DNA of 64,000 nt from JAGXLC01 sp041686375 (lineage in GTDB: Bacteria > Bacteroidota > Bacteroidia > Bacteroidales > UBA12077). The notes beneath the pieces are model-generated. The model was given only the letters and a program-made list of their open reading frames with translations, had not been told where the DNA came from and did no database searches. The DNA is taken from assembly GCA_041686375.1 (NCBI GenBank), contig JAWLEB010000011.1, positions 1 to 64,000 of the forward strand, in the 5' to 3' direction. The position numbers and the translations under genes were made by a program. Numbering within the stretch: the first letter of the stretch is position 1; every line of letters starts with the position of its first letter. Below, one piece after another: positions 9,234 through 20,500 of the stretch.

Positions 9234-12200
9234 ATGAAAGCTCTTGTTTACAAATTTAAATTTTTACCGGTTTTATTCCTTTTATTTCCCTTGCAATTAT
9301 CTGCACAGTCAGGAAGTCTTTACTTAACCCATTTTACAGACCAGGAATGGCAGCAGGGCCGAAACTGGTCTGTTGTTCAGGACAACCTAAACAATATGAT
9401 ATTTGCAAATCGGAGGGGGATTATTGTATATTCCGCGGATGAGCGTCATCGTGTTCAAAGCCCTTCCATGCCCTATACGCTGGAAAAAGATGAAAAAACG
9501 AACAAAATCTACGTAGGCAGCAAAAACCAATTTGGATACCTTCAACGAAGTCCAACAGGAGTCTATCAATATGAGAATCTTGTAAGCGACTCAACCGGCG
9601 GTAATTTCACTCAAATTATCGTAGCAGACAGTACTGTTTATTTTATGGGCAACAGGAAGATCTATCGAATACACCGAACAGATCAACAAATTTCAAAGGA
9701 ATGGGCGACAGATGATAATCAACCTTTCACTGGACTATTTCAAAATTCAGAAAATACTTTTATCAATGTTTGGAACAAAGGACTCTACAGACTGGAAAGT
9801 GATACCCTTTTTCCTGTAGTTAGCGGCTTTTGGACTAAAAACGATCAGATCATTTTTAGTATAAAATATGATGAAGACAATCTTTTAATTGGCACAGATA
9901 ATAATGAACTATATCTTTTTGACGGTATTAAGTTTTACAGATATCAGCCTGAAAATCATGAATACCTGAAGGAAAGCACAGTAATTGAAGCCGTAAATAT
10001 TCCCGGGAATCGTATGGCAATAGGCACTATGGCAGGAGGGGCAGTAATTATTGATAAAGAAAATGATGAGATCGTCCATACGATTAATTATGCTAGCGGG
10101 CTTCCTGTAAATGAGGTTCATGCGCTTGCAACAGATAAAAGTAATGGATTGTGGATTAGTCATGATCAGGGATTAACCAGGGCCGCACTGAATTTGCCAG
10201 TTAAAAATTTTTCAGCATACCCTGGACTGGAAGGACGTCCACTTAAAACAACTCAAATAGATACTACGCTTTTTGTAGCTACTACCAGCTCTGTTTATTA
10301 CCTGGCCAAAGAGGAGAGCTACCAGCGAGAAACTGTTACTGTAAAAGAAGAGATTTCGGATACGGAAAGGAAAAAACAGCAGGAGGAACAAGAGGAAAAA
10401 GAAGAACCGGATAACTTTTTTAAACGTATAGCTGATAAATTATTTGACAGAGAAGAGGAAGAAGAGGAAGAAACAGAAACAACAGAAGAGGAAGAAAAAC
10501 AATACCGGTATAAGACGAAAGATATTACTTCGCTGGAAGCAATCAATTACGAATTTAAAGAAATTGATAACATTATTGGAAAATACAACCAACTGCTCCC
10601 ATTCAAAAAAGGTCTCTGTGTTGCAACAAATAATGGCTTATTTTATATCAACGATCAAAAAGAAAGTTCTCCCATCCTTGAAGAATACCGAGTCTACCAT
10701 ATTACGAAGCACTCGGATTCAAACAGGCTCATTGCAGCAACCGATAAAGGCATCCGGGAATTTGAATACCATGATCAATCATGGGACAATCACAATCCTG
10801 TCCCTTCCTTAACCAGTCAAATATTTTCTGTTGCCATTGAAGATTCGATTACCATATGGGCAGGAGGGGAGGATGTCATATACAGGATAACTGAAGTAGA
10901 TGATACAAGTCAATTTTACAAATACCAAATTCACACAAGATATCCTGAAAAGTATCATGTTGGGATAGAGGATGATAGTGTTTATCTTTTACTTAATGAG
11001 GGAATATATAAATATCATGAAAAGAATGATTCATTTCGACCAGTAAATAAGTACAATAACGAGGATGATGAATACCAAAACTTAACTTACGATATTTCTC
11101 AACCCGGACAAATTTGGGTGAATAATAAAGAAAGTTGGAGCAATTTGGCGACAAGAAATTTAGAACACCCAAATATCAAACCTTATCTTAATTTGTTTGA
11201 ATCCATTGAAGATATCTTTTACAAGAATAATCATTTATGGATTACTACCAGGGAAAACATTTACAGGATTAACCTGGATGAAGAAATTCCAGGAAATAAA
11301 AATTTTAAAGCCTATTTTTCGGCCATACGTGAAGATGGGGAAAGTAGATTGCAGATTGAGGATTTCAGTTTTAATGAGGAAAATTCAGCTCTTGAATTTA
11401 AAGTTGCTGCTCCCAACTATATAGGGCATAACAAGACAAAATACCAGTTTTATATCGAAGGAATGATGGAAGATTGGTCGGACTGGAGGACCAGTCCCAG
11501 CATTCAGGTATTTACAAAAAAAGGCTCATATGCTGTTAAAGCAAGGGCTGAAAATATTTGGGGGGAGGTTCAGGAAACCCAAACTGTTCATTTTAATATT
11601 CCTCCGCCTTTTACGGAAACCATTTGGTTTTATGGTATAATAGCCCTTGCAGGAATCCTGATGATTTATGCCTTTATAAAAATCCGTGAAAGAAAATTAC
11701 AGCGTGATAAGAAAATATTAGAGCAAAAAGTAAAAGAAAGGACTAAAACGATTGAAGACCAAAAGGAAGAGATAAAAATTCAAAGAGATGAAATTGGGGA
11801 GAAAAAAAATAACCTGGAGTTAAAAAATAAAGAAATTACTGATAGCATTGAATATGCTTCACGTATACAGGGAGCTCTTTTACCACCGGTCAGGTATTTC
11901 CACGATTTTTTTTCCGATTATTTTATTCTGTTTAAACCCCGTGACATAGTGAGTGGAGATTTTTACTGGATAACCAGGAAACATCAAAAGGTTTACATAA
12001 CAGCTGCAGATTGCACAGGTCATGGAGTCCCAGGGGCATTTATGAGCATGTTAGGCATTTCTTTTCTGAACGAAATTGTCGGTAACATCAATAAGAAAAA
12101 TGATACTACAGCTGCGGATATTCTGAATAAGCTCAGACATATGGTTAAAGAGTCTTTACATCAGACAAGCAACAAGAGTAGATTAAAAGATGGAATGGAT

Positions 12201-12599
12201 ATGGCATTGTGCATCATCGATTATGAAAACAACAAACTTCACTTTGCCGGAGCCAATAATCCACTGTTTATTTTCAAAAACAATGGGGAATTCGAGGAAA
12301 TTAAAGCAGACCGGATGCCTATTGGTGTGTTTCTGCACAAAGAGGAAACCCCATTTACTAATCATATAATCGATATCCATTCAGAAGATTCGTTTTATAT
12401 GTTTTCTGACGGGTACCCCGATCAATTCGGTGGCCCAAAAAATAAAAAATTCAAGAAAAGGCACCTGAAGGAACTGCTTGCTGATGTATATGATCGGCCT
12501 ATGGAAGAGCAATATCGCCTCATGGATCACAATTTTAAAGAGTGGAAAGGTGATAACATGCAAACAGACGATGTGATTCTTATCGGTTTCAGAATTTAA
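9234..12599 (+). CDS. Propeller sensor with cytoplasmic PP2C/SpoIIE phosphatase
   Basis: The protein has 1121 residues and begins with a signal peptide (1-25, cleaved after SAQ). A periplasmic two-component-regulator propeller follows; its repeats include LWISHDQGL and LWITTREN. It is interrupted by a Glu-rich low-complexity stretch at about 375-425. Next come a Y_Y_Y domain (about 712-792), one membrane helix (796-818), a coiled coil (819-880) and a SpoIIE/PP2C-type Ser/Thr phosphatase (872-1121). The phosphatase has metal-binding Asp motifs in AADCTGHG, FSDGYPDQFGG and TDDVIL. In this family the propeller senses an external ligand and the phosphatase dephosphorylates an anti-sigma antagonist or similar protein. 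A SiaC-type phosphoprotein at 27501 is a possible substrate in this window; that link is inference. Confidence 0.92.
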   Translation: MKALVYKFKFLPVLFLLFPLQLSAQSGSLYLTHFTDQEWQQGRNWSVVQDNLNNMIFANRRGIIVYSADERHRVQSPSMPYTLEKDEKTNKIYVGSKNQFGYLQRSPTGVYQYENLVSDSTGGNFTQIIVADSTVYFMGNRKIYRIHRTDQQISKEWATDDNQPFTGLFQNSENTFINVWNKGLYRLESDTLFPVVSGFWTKNDQIIFSIKYDEDNLLIGTDNNELYLFDGIKFYRYQPENHEYLKESTVIEAVNIPGNRMAIGTMAGGAVIIDKENDEIVHTINYASGLPVNEVHALATDKSNGLWISHDQGLTRAALNLPVKNFSAYPGLEGRPLKTTQIDTTLFVATTSSVYYLAKEESYQRETVTVKEEISDTERKKQQEEQEEKEEPDNFFKRIADKLFDREEEEEEETETTEEEEKQYRYKTKDITSLEAINYEFKEIDNIIGKYNQLLPFKKGLCVATNNGLFYINDQKESSPILEEYRVYHITKHSDSNRLIAATDKGIREFEYHDQSWDNHNPVPSLTSQIFSVAIEDSITIWAGGEDVIYRITEVDDTSQFYKYQIHTRYPEKYHVGIEDDSVYLLLNEGIYKYHEKNDSFRPVNKYNNEDDEYQNLTYDISQPGQIWVNNKESWSNLATRNLEHPNIKPYLNLFESIEDIFYKNNHLWITTRENIYRINLDEEIPGNKNFKAYFSAIREDGESRLQIEDFSFNEENSALEFKVAAPNYIGHNKTKYQFYIEGMMEDWSDWRTSPSIQVFTKKGSYAVKARAENIWGEVQETQTVHFNIPPPFTETIWFYGIIALAGILMIYAFIKIRERKLQRDKKILEQKVKERTKTIEDQKEEIKIQRDEIGEKKNNLELKNKEITDSIEYASRIQGALLPPVRYFHDFFSDYFILFKPRDIVSGDFYWITRKHQKVYITAADCTGHGVPGAFMSMLGISFLNEIVGNINKKNDTTAADILNKLRHMVKESLHQTSNKSRLKDGMDMALCIIDYENNKLHFAGANNPLFIFKNNGEFEEIKADRMPIGVFLHKEETPFTNHIIDIHSEDSFYMFSDGYPDQFGGPKNKKFKKRHLKELLADVYDRPMEEQYRLMDHNFKEWKGDNMQTDDVILIGFRI

Positions 12600-12712
12600 C
12601 TGGCTATTTCAGGGATTTAAACTCCAGTAAATACCCCAAAATCACGACAGCCGATTAAACTAAATTCCGACCCCTCTTTTTGGGAATTAGCATTAAAGCT
12701 AAAATCGTAAGT

Positions 12713-12742
12713 ACTGATGAGTTCAGCTCATCCGGCTTTTTA
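12713..12742 (+). terminator. Possible terminator between convergent genes
   Basis: A short hairpin, GATGAG-ttcag-CTCATC (12716-12732), is followed by CGGCTTTTTAAA. It lies downstream of the phosphatase gene and just before the end of the convergent ligase gene. The stem has only six pairs, so the call is tentative. Confidence 0.4.
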
Positions 12743-12744
12743 AA

Positions 12745-14070
12745 TTATCTTTCTATGATCAGATTATATTTACCACTTTTTGGATCGCTCATAATATCGC
12801 TTACCACTATAATCCCGTAGTCCAAATTTAACATCTCTTTATTCTTCAGGATTTCATGCAATCTTTTATCAATCTTTTTTATTACCAAATCTTCACTAAA
12901 TTGTTGTGAAATAACAGCTTTAAAGGTAAAAGAGGTATTTCCTGTTTTGATAAGCTGATATTTATCCAGTCCCTTGACATAAAACTCCACAATAACTATC
13001 GGATGAATAAAATCAAAATTTCCCTTTTGATTTATAAACCAGAGTAATTCTTCCTGGCGTCCGATAACATTTTTAATTTTAGTAAACGGCCAGATGCCTT
13101 CTTCTTCCAGAGGGACTAAAATATCATTCATCCGGTAGCGAATCAAAGGTTGGGTGTAGTTGTATAAATTTGTCAAAAGAATATGATCATCCCTGAATTC
13201 AATGTAATTTACATCATCAAACAGGTAAAATCCTTCTAAGTCTGTGCGCTCCACGCCTAATATCAGTGATTCCGAGGCAGCATAATAATTTATAAGTTTA
13301 CATTTCCATACTTCATGTATTAGTTCTCTTTTTTCAGGGGTAATAGGTTCTCCGCCACAAACGACTGCCTGAGGGCTGACAGATAGTTTACCACATTTTT
13401 GTAATTCTGCCAGCATACCAACACCAGTGGAATAGCCCGTAATAACATCCGGATTGAAGCGGTTTAATGTGTCAATATATTGCTTAAGAGGATAATTGAT
13501 ATCTATAACAAGATAATCACGATAAAAAAACTCTTCAGTAGAATTAACCGGACTCAGGAACAGACAAACCCCGGCAAAATGGCCATCCACCGCACCGATA
13601 AATACATATGATTTCGGTTTTAAGCCGAAATGCGGTAAAATCCGCAAGGAAATTGCTTTTATAAAATCCCATTCACGTTGATTATAAAGATAATACCCAA
13701 TTTCTCCGGTAGTGCCTGACGTATGTAATGCCCTGTATTTGTTAAATAAGATTTTATGAGGTTCCGGAGAGGATTCAAAAAAATCTTCCACCCGTTCTTT
13801 TGTTAATTCATCAGGAATAACTAAATCATCATAATTATCCATCATGATTTTTTTGTCAATTACAGGTAAATCTTTGATATCAATATTTTCCGGATTATCG
13901 GTGTTTATATCATGATCCGCATAAAACTTCCGGTAAAAATCAGAATGACGGACGGCATATTTCAGTAGCTTGCGAAGTTTTGTTTCCCGTAGCTGTAAGA
14001 TAGAGTGCCTGTCCCTGTGTAAGTTATGATTAAGTTTAAAATTATAATACAAAATCCGCGATAAAGCCAT
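12745..14070 (-). CDS. Adenylate-forming ligase of the PaaK/CapK type
   Basis: The protein has 441 residues and belongs to the phenylacetate-CoA ligase/coenzyme F390 synthetase-like branch of acyl-adenylate-forming enzymes. The P-loop-like motif is LHTSGTTGE near residue 113. Further family features are VVCGGEPITPEKR, NYYAASE, and LIRYRMNDI, where the Arg-Tyr-Asp element contacts ATP. The expected reaction is ATP-dependent activation of a carboxylic acid, often followed by transfer to CoA or a carrier. The substrate cannot be predicted. The gene stands alone between convergent and divergent neighbours, with no polyketide or polysaccharide genes to indicate its pathway. The family call is firm; the substrate is unknown. 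Confidence 0.82.
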   Translation of the reverse strand: MALSRILYYNFKLNHNLHRDRHSILQLRETKLRKLLKYAVRHSDFYRKFYADHDINTDNPENIDIKDLPVIDKKIMMDNYDDLVIPDELTKERVEDFFESSPEPHKILFNKYRALHTSGTTGEIGYYLYNQREWDFIKAISLRILPHFGLKPKSYVFIGAVDGHFAGVCLFLSPVNSTEEFFYRDYLVIDINYPLKQYIDTLNRFNPDVITGYSTGVGMLAELQKCGKLSVSPQAVVCGGEPITPEKRELIHEVWKCKLINYYAASESLILGVERTDLEGFYLFDDVNYIEFRDDHILLTNLYNYTQPLIRYRMNDILVPLEEEGIWPFTKIKNVIGRQEELLWFINQKGNFDFIHPIVIVEFYVKGLDKYQLIKTGNTSFTFKAVISQQFSEDLVIKKIDKRLHEILKNKEMLNLDYGIIVVSDIMSDPKSGKYNLIIER

Positions 14071-14321
14071 ATAAAAAGCCTTTTTGAATAAAACTATCTA
14101 CCCTGGGTTTATATTTTACTGCATAGAATTTCAGATAAAATTATAGTTCAGCTTTAACAGGATTTTGATCAAGCGCGAAACCACTGTCTATCTATTTTCT
14201 CTCTATCGGATCAGTTACTATGAAAGAGTAGATATTAGTAGTAGCCCCAATTAAATTCTGTTTAAAATTTTTTAAACTAAATAAAATTTATTAAACTTGC
14301 ATCGTCAATAATAATTTTACT

Positions 14322-14789
14322 ATGAATACAGAAGAACGGATACGAAAACAGCGGGAATTGGTAGAAACCATAGGGAGGTATTATGAGAACGAAGGCCTTC
14401 AGCCCACCGCCGCAAGAATATTAGCTTTGTTAATGGTGATGGATAAGGAGCGATTTACATTTGAGGAGATCATTGAAGAACTGCAAATCAGCAAAAGTTC
14501 AGCGAGCATTGCATTACGTATTTTACAAACCCGGGGCGATGTAGACTATATTACAATGCCGGGGGATAAGAAAAGATATTTTGAAATTAAAAAGAAAGAA
14601 CCGCTCTCTCTTATAGATGATTTTGAGCAAAAGATGAAAGAAATTAAAGAACTTCTGGAGCGCATCATTGCTTTAAAAGCCAATAGTGACTCTCCAAATG
14701 GTAAGTTCTTTAAGGATTTAATCAAAATGCTGAATTTTTTCTTTGAGCGTATTGAATTTTTCAAGCAGGAATTTCGTAAAAATCAATGA
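14322..14789 (+). CDS. GbsR/MarR-type transcriptional regulator
   Basis: This is a 155-residue winged-helix protein. The DNA-binding core spans about residues 20-90 (ARILALLMV, then the recognition helix SKSSASIALRILQTRGDV, then a wing at YITMPGDKKRYF). A C-terminal helical dimerisation part follows (100-155). It lies 44 bp upstream of the TolC gene on the same strand and heads the RND efflux operon, so it most likely represses or tunes that operon in response to a pump substrate. Proteins of this subgroup often sit first in Bacteroidota RND operons. Its operator was not identified. Function by context is probable, not proven. Confidence 0.88.
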   Translation: MNTEERIRKQRELVETIGRYYENEGLQPTAARILALLMVMDKERFTFEEIIEELQISKSSASIALRILQTRGDVDYITMPGDKKRYFEIKKKEPLSLIDDFEQKMKEIKELLERIIALKANSDSPNGKFFKDLIKMLNFFFERIEFFKQEFRKNQ

Positions 14790-14833
14790 TTTTTTTGTCT
14801 AATTAGTTCGATTAATTATAAACTGAATAAACG

Positions 14834-16225
14834 ATGATGAATAGAGTAGTATTTCTTATAATTTTATTTCTTGTAGCATCAATTAATTGTTCCTTTGCCC
14901 AGAAAGATACATTGTCGATTAATCTTTCGAATGCTCAGCAGTATGCATTAGAAAACAACAAAGAGCTGTTAAATGCCAAAGAAGACATAGCTTTGTCAGA
15001 AGCTGAATACAAAGATGCAAGAGCTCAGGGCTTACCCCAGGTTGATGGTACAATGGATTATACAACCAATTTCAATTATGAGTTTGAATTTTCTGCCAGA
15101 TCATCTGAAGATTTTTCAATGCCGGATATTGATTATAGCCTTTTAGATGAGGGAGATAAGGAAATTCTAACTGCATTGGGAGAAATTATGGCTCCTTCTG
15201 AACCTTCGACTATTGTGATGGAAGATCAGATGAATGCCAGGGTGCAAGTTTCCCAGTTAATCTTCAGCGGTCAGTACTGGGTTGGTCTGAAAACCGCCAA
15301 AATAGCTAAAGATTTAGCCCGAAAACAGGTTGATAAAACTGAGCTTGAGGTAAAAGAGCAAATAACCAATACGTATTACCTGATTCTTGTTTCGGAGCAA
15401 TCACTTGACATTCTGAATGAGAATTTATCCAATTTGAGAGATGTGCTTGAACATACGAAAAATCAGTACGAATCCGGACTCTTAGAAAAGTCTGATGTGG
15501 ATCAGATTCGGATGAATGTTTCAAAGTTGGAGAATAGTCGTGAATCGACAAAAAGAAATATACGGGTGAATTATAAAATGTTAAAGCTTCAGATGGGTTT
15601 TGACAGAGACAAAACACTAGTTTTAGAGGATAGTCTTGAAAGTGTGCTGAGAAAGACAGAAGATCACCTACTGGTAGAAGAACTGAATCCGGAGGATAAC
15701 CCTTCATTTCAGCTTATCGATGAACAGGAAGAAATGAAAGAAAAACAGGTTGATTTACAAAAATGGTCTTACGCACCTCGTTTAAGTGGATTTTACAGTT
15801 ATACAGAAAAAATCATGACCACAGGCTTTGATTTAAGCCCTAATAATGCCGCTGGTTTTACACTGTCTATACCTATATTTTCCAGCGGTTCAAGGAAAGC
15901 ACAGATAAGTAAAGCTAAGATTGAGCTGGATAAGACAAGACGAGATAAGGAACTTCTGAAAGATCAGTTAAGGCTGCAGGAAGAGCAGTTGAAGTATGAG
16001 GTGAAAAGCGCTATGGAGAATTACCAGACACAAAAGGAGAATGTAGAAGTGGCTGAAAGTGTTTATAATAGTATTTATAACAAATACAAGCAAGGTGTTG
16101 TGTCAAGTCTGGATTTGACCCAGGCCAACAACAATTACCTTGAGGCAAAAAGCAACTACATAACCTCGGTTTTAGAACTCCTGCAGGCTAAGCTTGATCT
16201 GGAAAAATTACATGGCATGCTTTAG
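14834..16225 (+). CDS. TolC-family outer-membrane efflux protein
   Basis: This 463-residue exported protein has a signal peptide at 1-22 (cut after SFAQ). It contains two outer-membrane efflux repeats made of long amphipathic helices, e.g. the segments around 150-225 and 365-450. The motifs NNNYLEAKSNYI and LLQAKLDLEKL are typical of the C-terminal TolC repeat. It forms the trimeric outer-membrane channel that docks with the adaptor encoded next (16353) and the RND pump (17568). It is the first structural gene of the operon, after the regulator at 14322. Length is normal for the family. Confidence 0.94.
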   Translation: MMNRVVFLIILFLVASINCSFAQKDTLSINLSNAQQYALENNKELLNAKEDIALSEAEYKDARAQGLPQVDGTMDYTTNFNYEFEFSARSSEDFSMPDIDYSLLDEGDKEILTALGEIMAPSEPSTIVMEDQMNARVQVSQLIFSGQYWVGLKTAKIAKDLARKQVDKTELEVKEQITNTYYLILVSEQSLDILNENLSNLRDVLEHTKNQYESGLLEKSDVDQIRMNVSKLENSRESTKRNIRVNYKMLKLQMGFDRDKTLVLEDSLESVLRKTEDHLLVEELNPEDNPSFQLIDEQEEMKEKQVDLQKWSYAPRLSGFYSYTEKIMTTGFDLSPNNAAGFTLSIPIFSSGSRKAQISKAKIELDKTRRDKELLKDQLRLQEEQLKYEVKSAMENYQTQKENVEVAESVYNSIYNKYKQGVVSSLDLTQANNNYLEAKSNYITSVLELLQAKLDLEKLHGML

Positions 16226-16352
16226 TCTGCTAAATTTTTAAGATAAGACAATGATTGTGTTTAATAAATTACAGACCAAAATGGAACTTACTTTAAACAA
16301 ATACTCTGATTATGGTAAGTTCCATTTGTCAAAATAGTAAAAAAATGAACAA

Positions 16353-17402
16353 ATGGAAAATTTAAGAGTGAAACCTATTGTTTTAACAGGAATATTGTTA
16401 GTCACTGTCTTTGCTTGTGGTAAAAAGGAGACGGAAGATACCCAAAGTGACACTCAGGAAGTATATCCGGTAAAAGTTCAGAAAATTCAAAAAGAGGATA
16501 TAGTTCGAACGTTAGAATACACAGCAGATTTAACTGCTTTCGAAGAAGTGTATTTAGCTCCTTCTTCACCTGGCAGAATTGACAGAATACATGTAGATGT
16601 TGGAGACCGGGTATCGAAAGGGCAGACTTTGCTTGAAATGGATCGATCAAATCTGATACAGGCAAAGACTCAGTTGCAAAATGCAAGATCGAATTTTCGG
16701 CGTTTGGATACGCTTGCGCAATTGGGTAGCATTTCAGAACAGCAATATGAACAGGCAAAAACGGAATATGAAGTGGCTAAAGAACAAGTAGAATCTTTGC
16801 AGGAAAATACAACTATGCAATCTCCAATTAATGGTATAGTTACAGGCAGGTACTATGAGCCCAAAGAGATCTATTCAGGACAACCCAATACCGAGGAAGG
16901 TAAAGCGGCTGTGGTTACTATAATGCAGATTAATCCTTTGAAGGCATTTATCCATGTATCTTCACGTCACTTCTCTGATGTTCAGAAAGGTATGAATACC
17001 AGAATTAAGGTGGATAAATATCCGGACTTGACGCTCGATGGAGAAGTGTCCAGAGTACATCCCACAGTGAATCGTGGAACACGAACTTTCCAGGTAGAGG
17101 TTTTAGTTGATAATCCTGAAGAAAAACTACGTCCGGGTATGTTTGCCAGTCTCACAATTGAGCTGGAAGAGGCAGAAGTATTGGTTGCTCCGGCCATAGG
17201 CGTAATGAAAGAGGAAGGTACCAATAATCGGTACATTTTTGTTAATGATGATGGAGAGGCTAAAAAAATTCCTGTTCGCATCGGCAAACGTTTTGATGAC
17301 AAACTGGAAATTATTTCAGAAAAACTTAATGAAGGTATGGAACTGATTGTAGCCGGACAAGGAAGGTTGCTAGACGGAGCGGATGTAAAAATTACAGAAT
17401 AG
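16353..17402 (+). CDS. RND efflux periplasmic adaptor (HlyD family) lipoprotein
   Basis: The protein has 349 residues. An N-terminal hydrophobic segment ends in a lipobox (TVFAC, Cys about 22), so it is probably anchored by lipid in the inner membrane. It has the split biotinyl-lipoyl domain (about 60-90 and 140-165, with SPGRIDRIHVDVGDRVSKGQ and MQSPINGIV), an alpha-hairpin (95-140), a beta-barrel domain (about 170-250, with RTFQVEVLVDNPEEKLRPGM) and a membrane-proximal domain at the end. It connects the TolC channel (14834) with the pump (17568). It is 127 bp after the TolC gene and 165 bp before the pump, consistent with one operon. Confidence 0.94.
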   Translation: MENLRVKPIVLTGILLVTVFACGKKETEDTQSDTQEVYPVKVQKIQKEDIVRTLEYTADLTAFEEVYLAPSSPGRIDRIHVDVGDRVSKGQTLLEMDRSNLIQAKTQLQNARSNFRRLDTLAQLGSISEQQYEQAKTEYEVAKEQVESLQENTTMQSPINGIVTGRYYEPKEIYSGQPNTEEGKAAVVTIMQINPLKAFIHVSSRHFSDVQKGMNTRIKVDKYPDLTLDGEVSRVHPTVNRGTRTFQVEVLVDNPEEKLRPGMFASLTIELEEAEVLVAPAIGVMKEEGTNNRYIFVNDDGEAKKIPVRIGKRFDDKLEIISEKLNEGMELIVAGQGRLLDGADVKITE

Positions 17403-17567
17403 AAACCAGGATAAATTTTATTTAAGCAAAAAAAGATATTATTATTTGATTAAAGTTTTTTAATTATTCACCAAATGAAACTTACCTTGATAAATAAGCA
17501 TTTTCTTTTATGATTTTAACGATTAATTTATCATGGACGTTTCACTGGAATTTAAATATAAATAAAT

Positions 17568-20500
17568 ATGAGTATATATGGTAACGCTGTAAGAAAGCCT
17601 ATTACAACACTGATGATTTTTATTGCCATACTGGTATTGGGAAGCTATTCATTATATAACTTACCGGTTAATTTGTATCCGGACATTGAATATCCTGCAA
17701 TATCTGTTTTAACAACTTACAGAGGAGCAAACCCGCAGGAGATTGAATCTAATGTCACGGATCCCCTTGAAAGATCCTTGAATTCAGTGAGCGAACTGAA
17801 AGATATGACTTCTGTTTCACGGGATAATACCTCGGTAGTTACACTTGAATTTGAATTTGATACCGACTTAAATGAAGCGGCAAATGAGATACGAGATGCT
17901 GTAGGGCTGGCTGAAGATCAATTGCCGGAGGATGTGGATGATCCTGTTATCTTCAAATTTGATGCAAGCATGATGCCTATTTTAATGTTTGCAGTTACAG
18001 CTGACCAAAGCTATGAAGGAATTGAGAAACTTCTGGATGATCGCGTGGTTAACCCTCTGAAACGGGTTGAAGGAGTTGGATCAGTGAATTTGAGCGGAAC
18101 ACCTAACAGAGAAATTGAAGTTGAAGTGAATCCCCGAAAATTGGAAGCTCATAGTCTGACTGTTGAGCAACTGGGAAATATATTGCGATCCGAAAATCTC
18201 AATTTGTCTGCAGGAAATATTAAGATGGGTCAAATGGATTATCCGATAAGAACAGAGGGGGAGTTTGAAGAAACCTATCAGATCAAAAACATTCCTATTG
18301 GCAGCTTTAGAGGACAGACAATGTATTTAGAAGATGTGGCTGCAGTCAATGACTCCATTGGAGAAATGACTGTTGATGAGAAAATAAATGGCAAGAGTGG
18401 CGTTCGTATGATGGTAAGGAAGCAGTCGGAAGCAAATACTGTGAATGTTGCAGATGGAGTTAATGAAAGGTTGGAAGAATTAAAAAAGAATCTTCCGGAA
18501 GATGTTGAGATTCAAACGATTTTCGATTCAAGCGAATTTATTAATGATTCCATAAATAATTTGTCACAGACTGTACTATATGCCTTTATCTTTGTAATAC
18601 TGGTTGTTTTATTTTTCCTTGGCCGGTGGAGGGCGACTTTTATCATTGCTCTGACTATACCGATTGCTCTTATTGTTTCTTTTATCTACCTTTATTTAAC
18701 AGACAATACCATTAATCTTATATCCTTGTCTGCCCTTGCAGTAGCTATAGGTATGGTGGTTGATGATGCCATTGTGGTGCTTGAGAATATTACCAGGCAT
18801 ATTGAACGAGGTAGTAGCCCCCGTGAAGCAGCTACTTATGCCACAAATGAAGTATGGCTGGCTGTCATTGTCACGACCTTGACAGTAGTGGTTATATTTC
18901 TACCTATGACCTTAATTGGTGGTTTAACCGGAGTGTTGTTCAGACAATTGGGATGGATTGTTACAATAACTGTTGTAACTTCAACAGTTGCTGCTATTTC
19001 TCTGACTCCTATGTTAAGTTCTAAGTTATTACACCTGAAAAAAAGAGAAGGCAAACCAGGGCAATTTAGTTACGACAATAGTATCAGGCCCATGTTGACC
19101 CGGCTTGATAATTGGTATGGTCGGGTATTACACTGGAGTTTGCATAATAAATGGATGGTGATCGGAGTTTCGTTTGGTATCTTTTTGGCATCTATTTTAT
19201 TGATGAATAGAGTCGGTACAGAATTTATACCAGAAGCCGATGAGGACAGATTGTCTATGACAGTTGAATTGATTCCGGGAACGAGGTTAGAGAAAAGTGT
19301 TGAAGTAGCCCGCAAAATAGATACCATTATTTACACCTCATTTCCTGAAATAGATGTATTGTCAACTTCCACAGGCTCACCGGATGATGGCGGTATGGCT
19401 GCTATATTTCAATCCGGCGGGTCTAATACGATAAATTATCAAATGCATCTCTTACCTGCAGAGCAAAGAGATCGTTCTGTATGGCAGGTTGCAGAAGATA
19501 TCAGGCAAGAGTTAAGAAACATAGCGGAAGTAAGGAGTTTTAATGTTTCTACAGGGGGAGGCGGAATGCAAGAAACAAATAATGTAAATGTAGAAATTTA
19601 TGGCTTTGACCTGGATGAAACTACTTTCCTGGCTAATGAGTTGTCTGATAAAATTGAAGCTCTTCCCGGTGCCCGGGATGTCGATATTAGCAGAGAACAA
19701 GCAAAGCCTGAATTGAAATTTGATCCCGATAGAGACAAAATGTCAAAACTTGGTTTAAATACTGCCACCGTTGCAACTGCATTGAATAACCGTATTAATG
19801 GCATGACTGCTACACGTTTCAGGGAGGCAGGAGAAGAATATGATATAATTATCAGATATCAAGAAGAATACAGAAATTCTATCTCGGATATTGAGGATAT
19901 TCGATTACAAAATTCTGAGGGGAAAAACATTCTGGTAAGCGACATTGGTGAGGTGAGAGAGTTTTATTCACCTCCGAATATTGAACATAAAAACCGGGAG
20001 CGAGTGGTAACAATATCGTCAAAACCTTACAATACTTCTTTGGGTGAATTGGCAAATGATATTCAAAGTATCATTGATGATAGTGATATCCCGGAGGATG
20101 TTATGATAGAAGTCGGTGGTGGTTATGAAGACCAGCAGGAAGCATTCCAAACTCTTGCTTTGCTTGTTATTGTGGGACTTATTCTTGTTTATATCGTCAT
20201 GGCATCTCAATTTGAATCGTTCAAAATGCCTTTTATTATTATGTTTTCTCTTCCTTTTGCTTTTACCGGTGTGATACTCGCTCTTTATATAACCGATACC
20301 ACGCTTAGCGTTATAGCAGGAGTAGGGGCAGTTATGCTTATCGGAATTGTTGTGAAAAATGCCATTGTGTTGGTAGATTATATTAATCTTATGCGTGACA
20401 GAGGATATGAGCTGGATGAAGCCATTATAATATCAGGTAAAACTCGTCTCAGGCCTGTGTTAATGACTGCTTTTACAACCGCATTGGCTCTCTTACCAAT

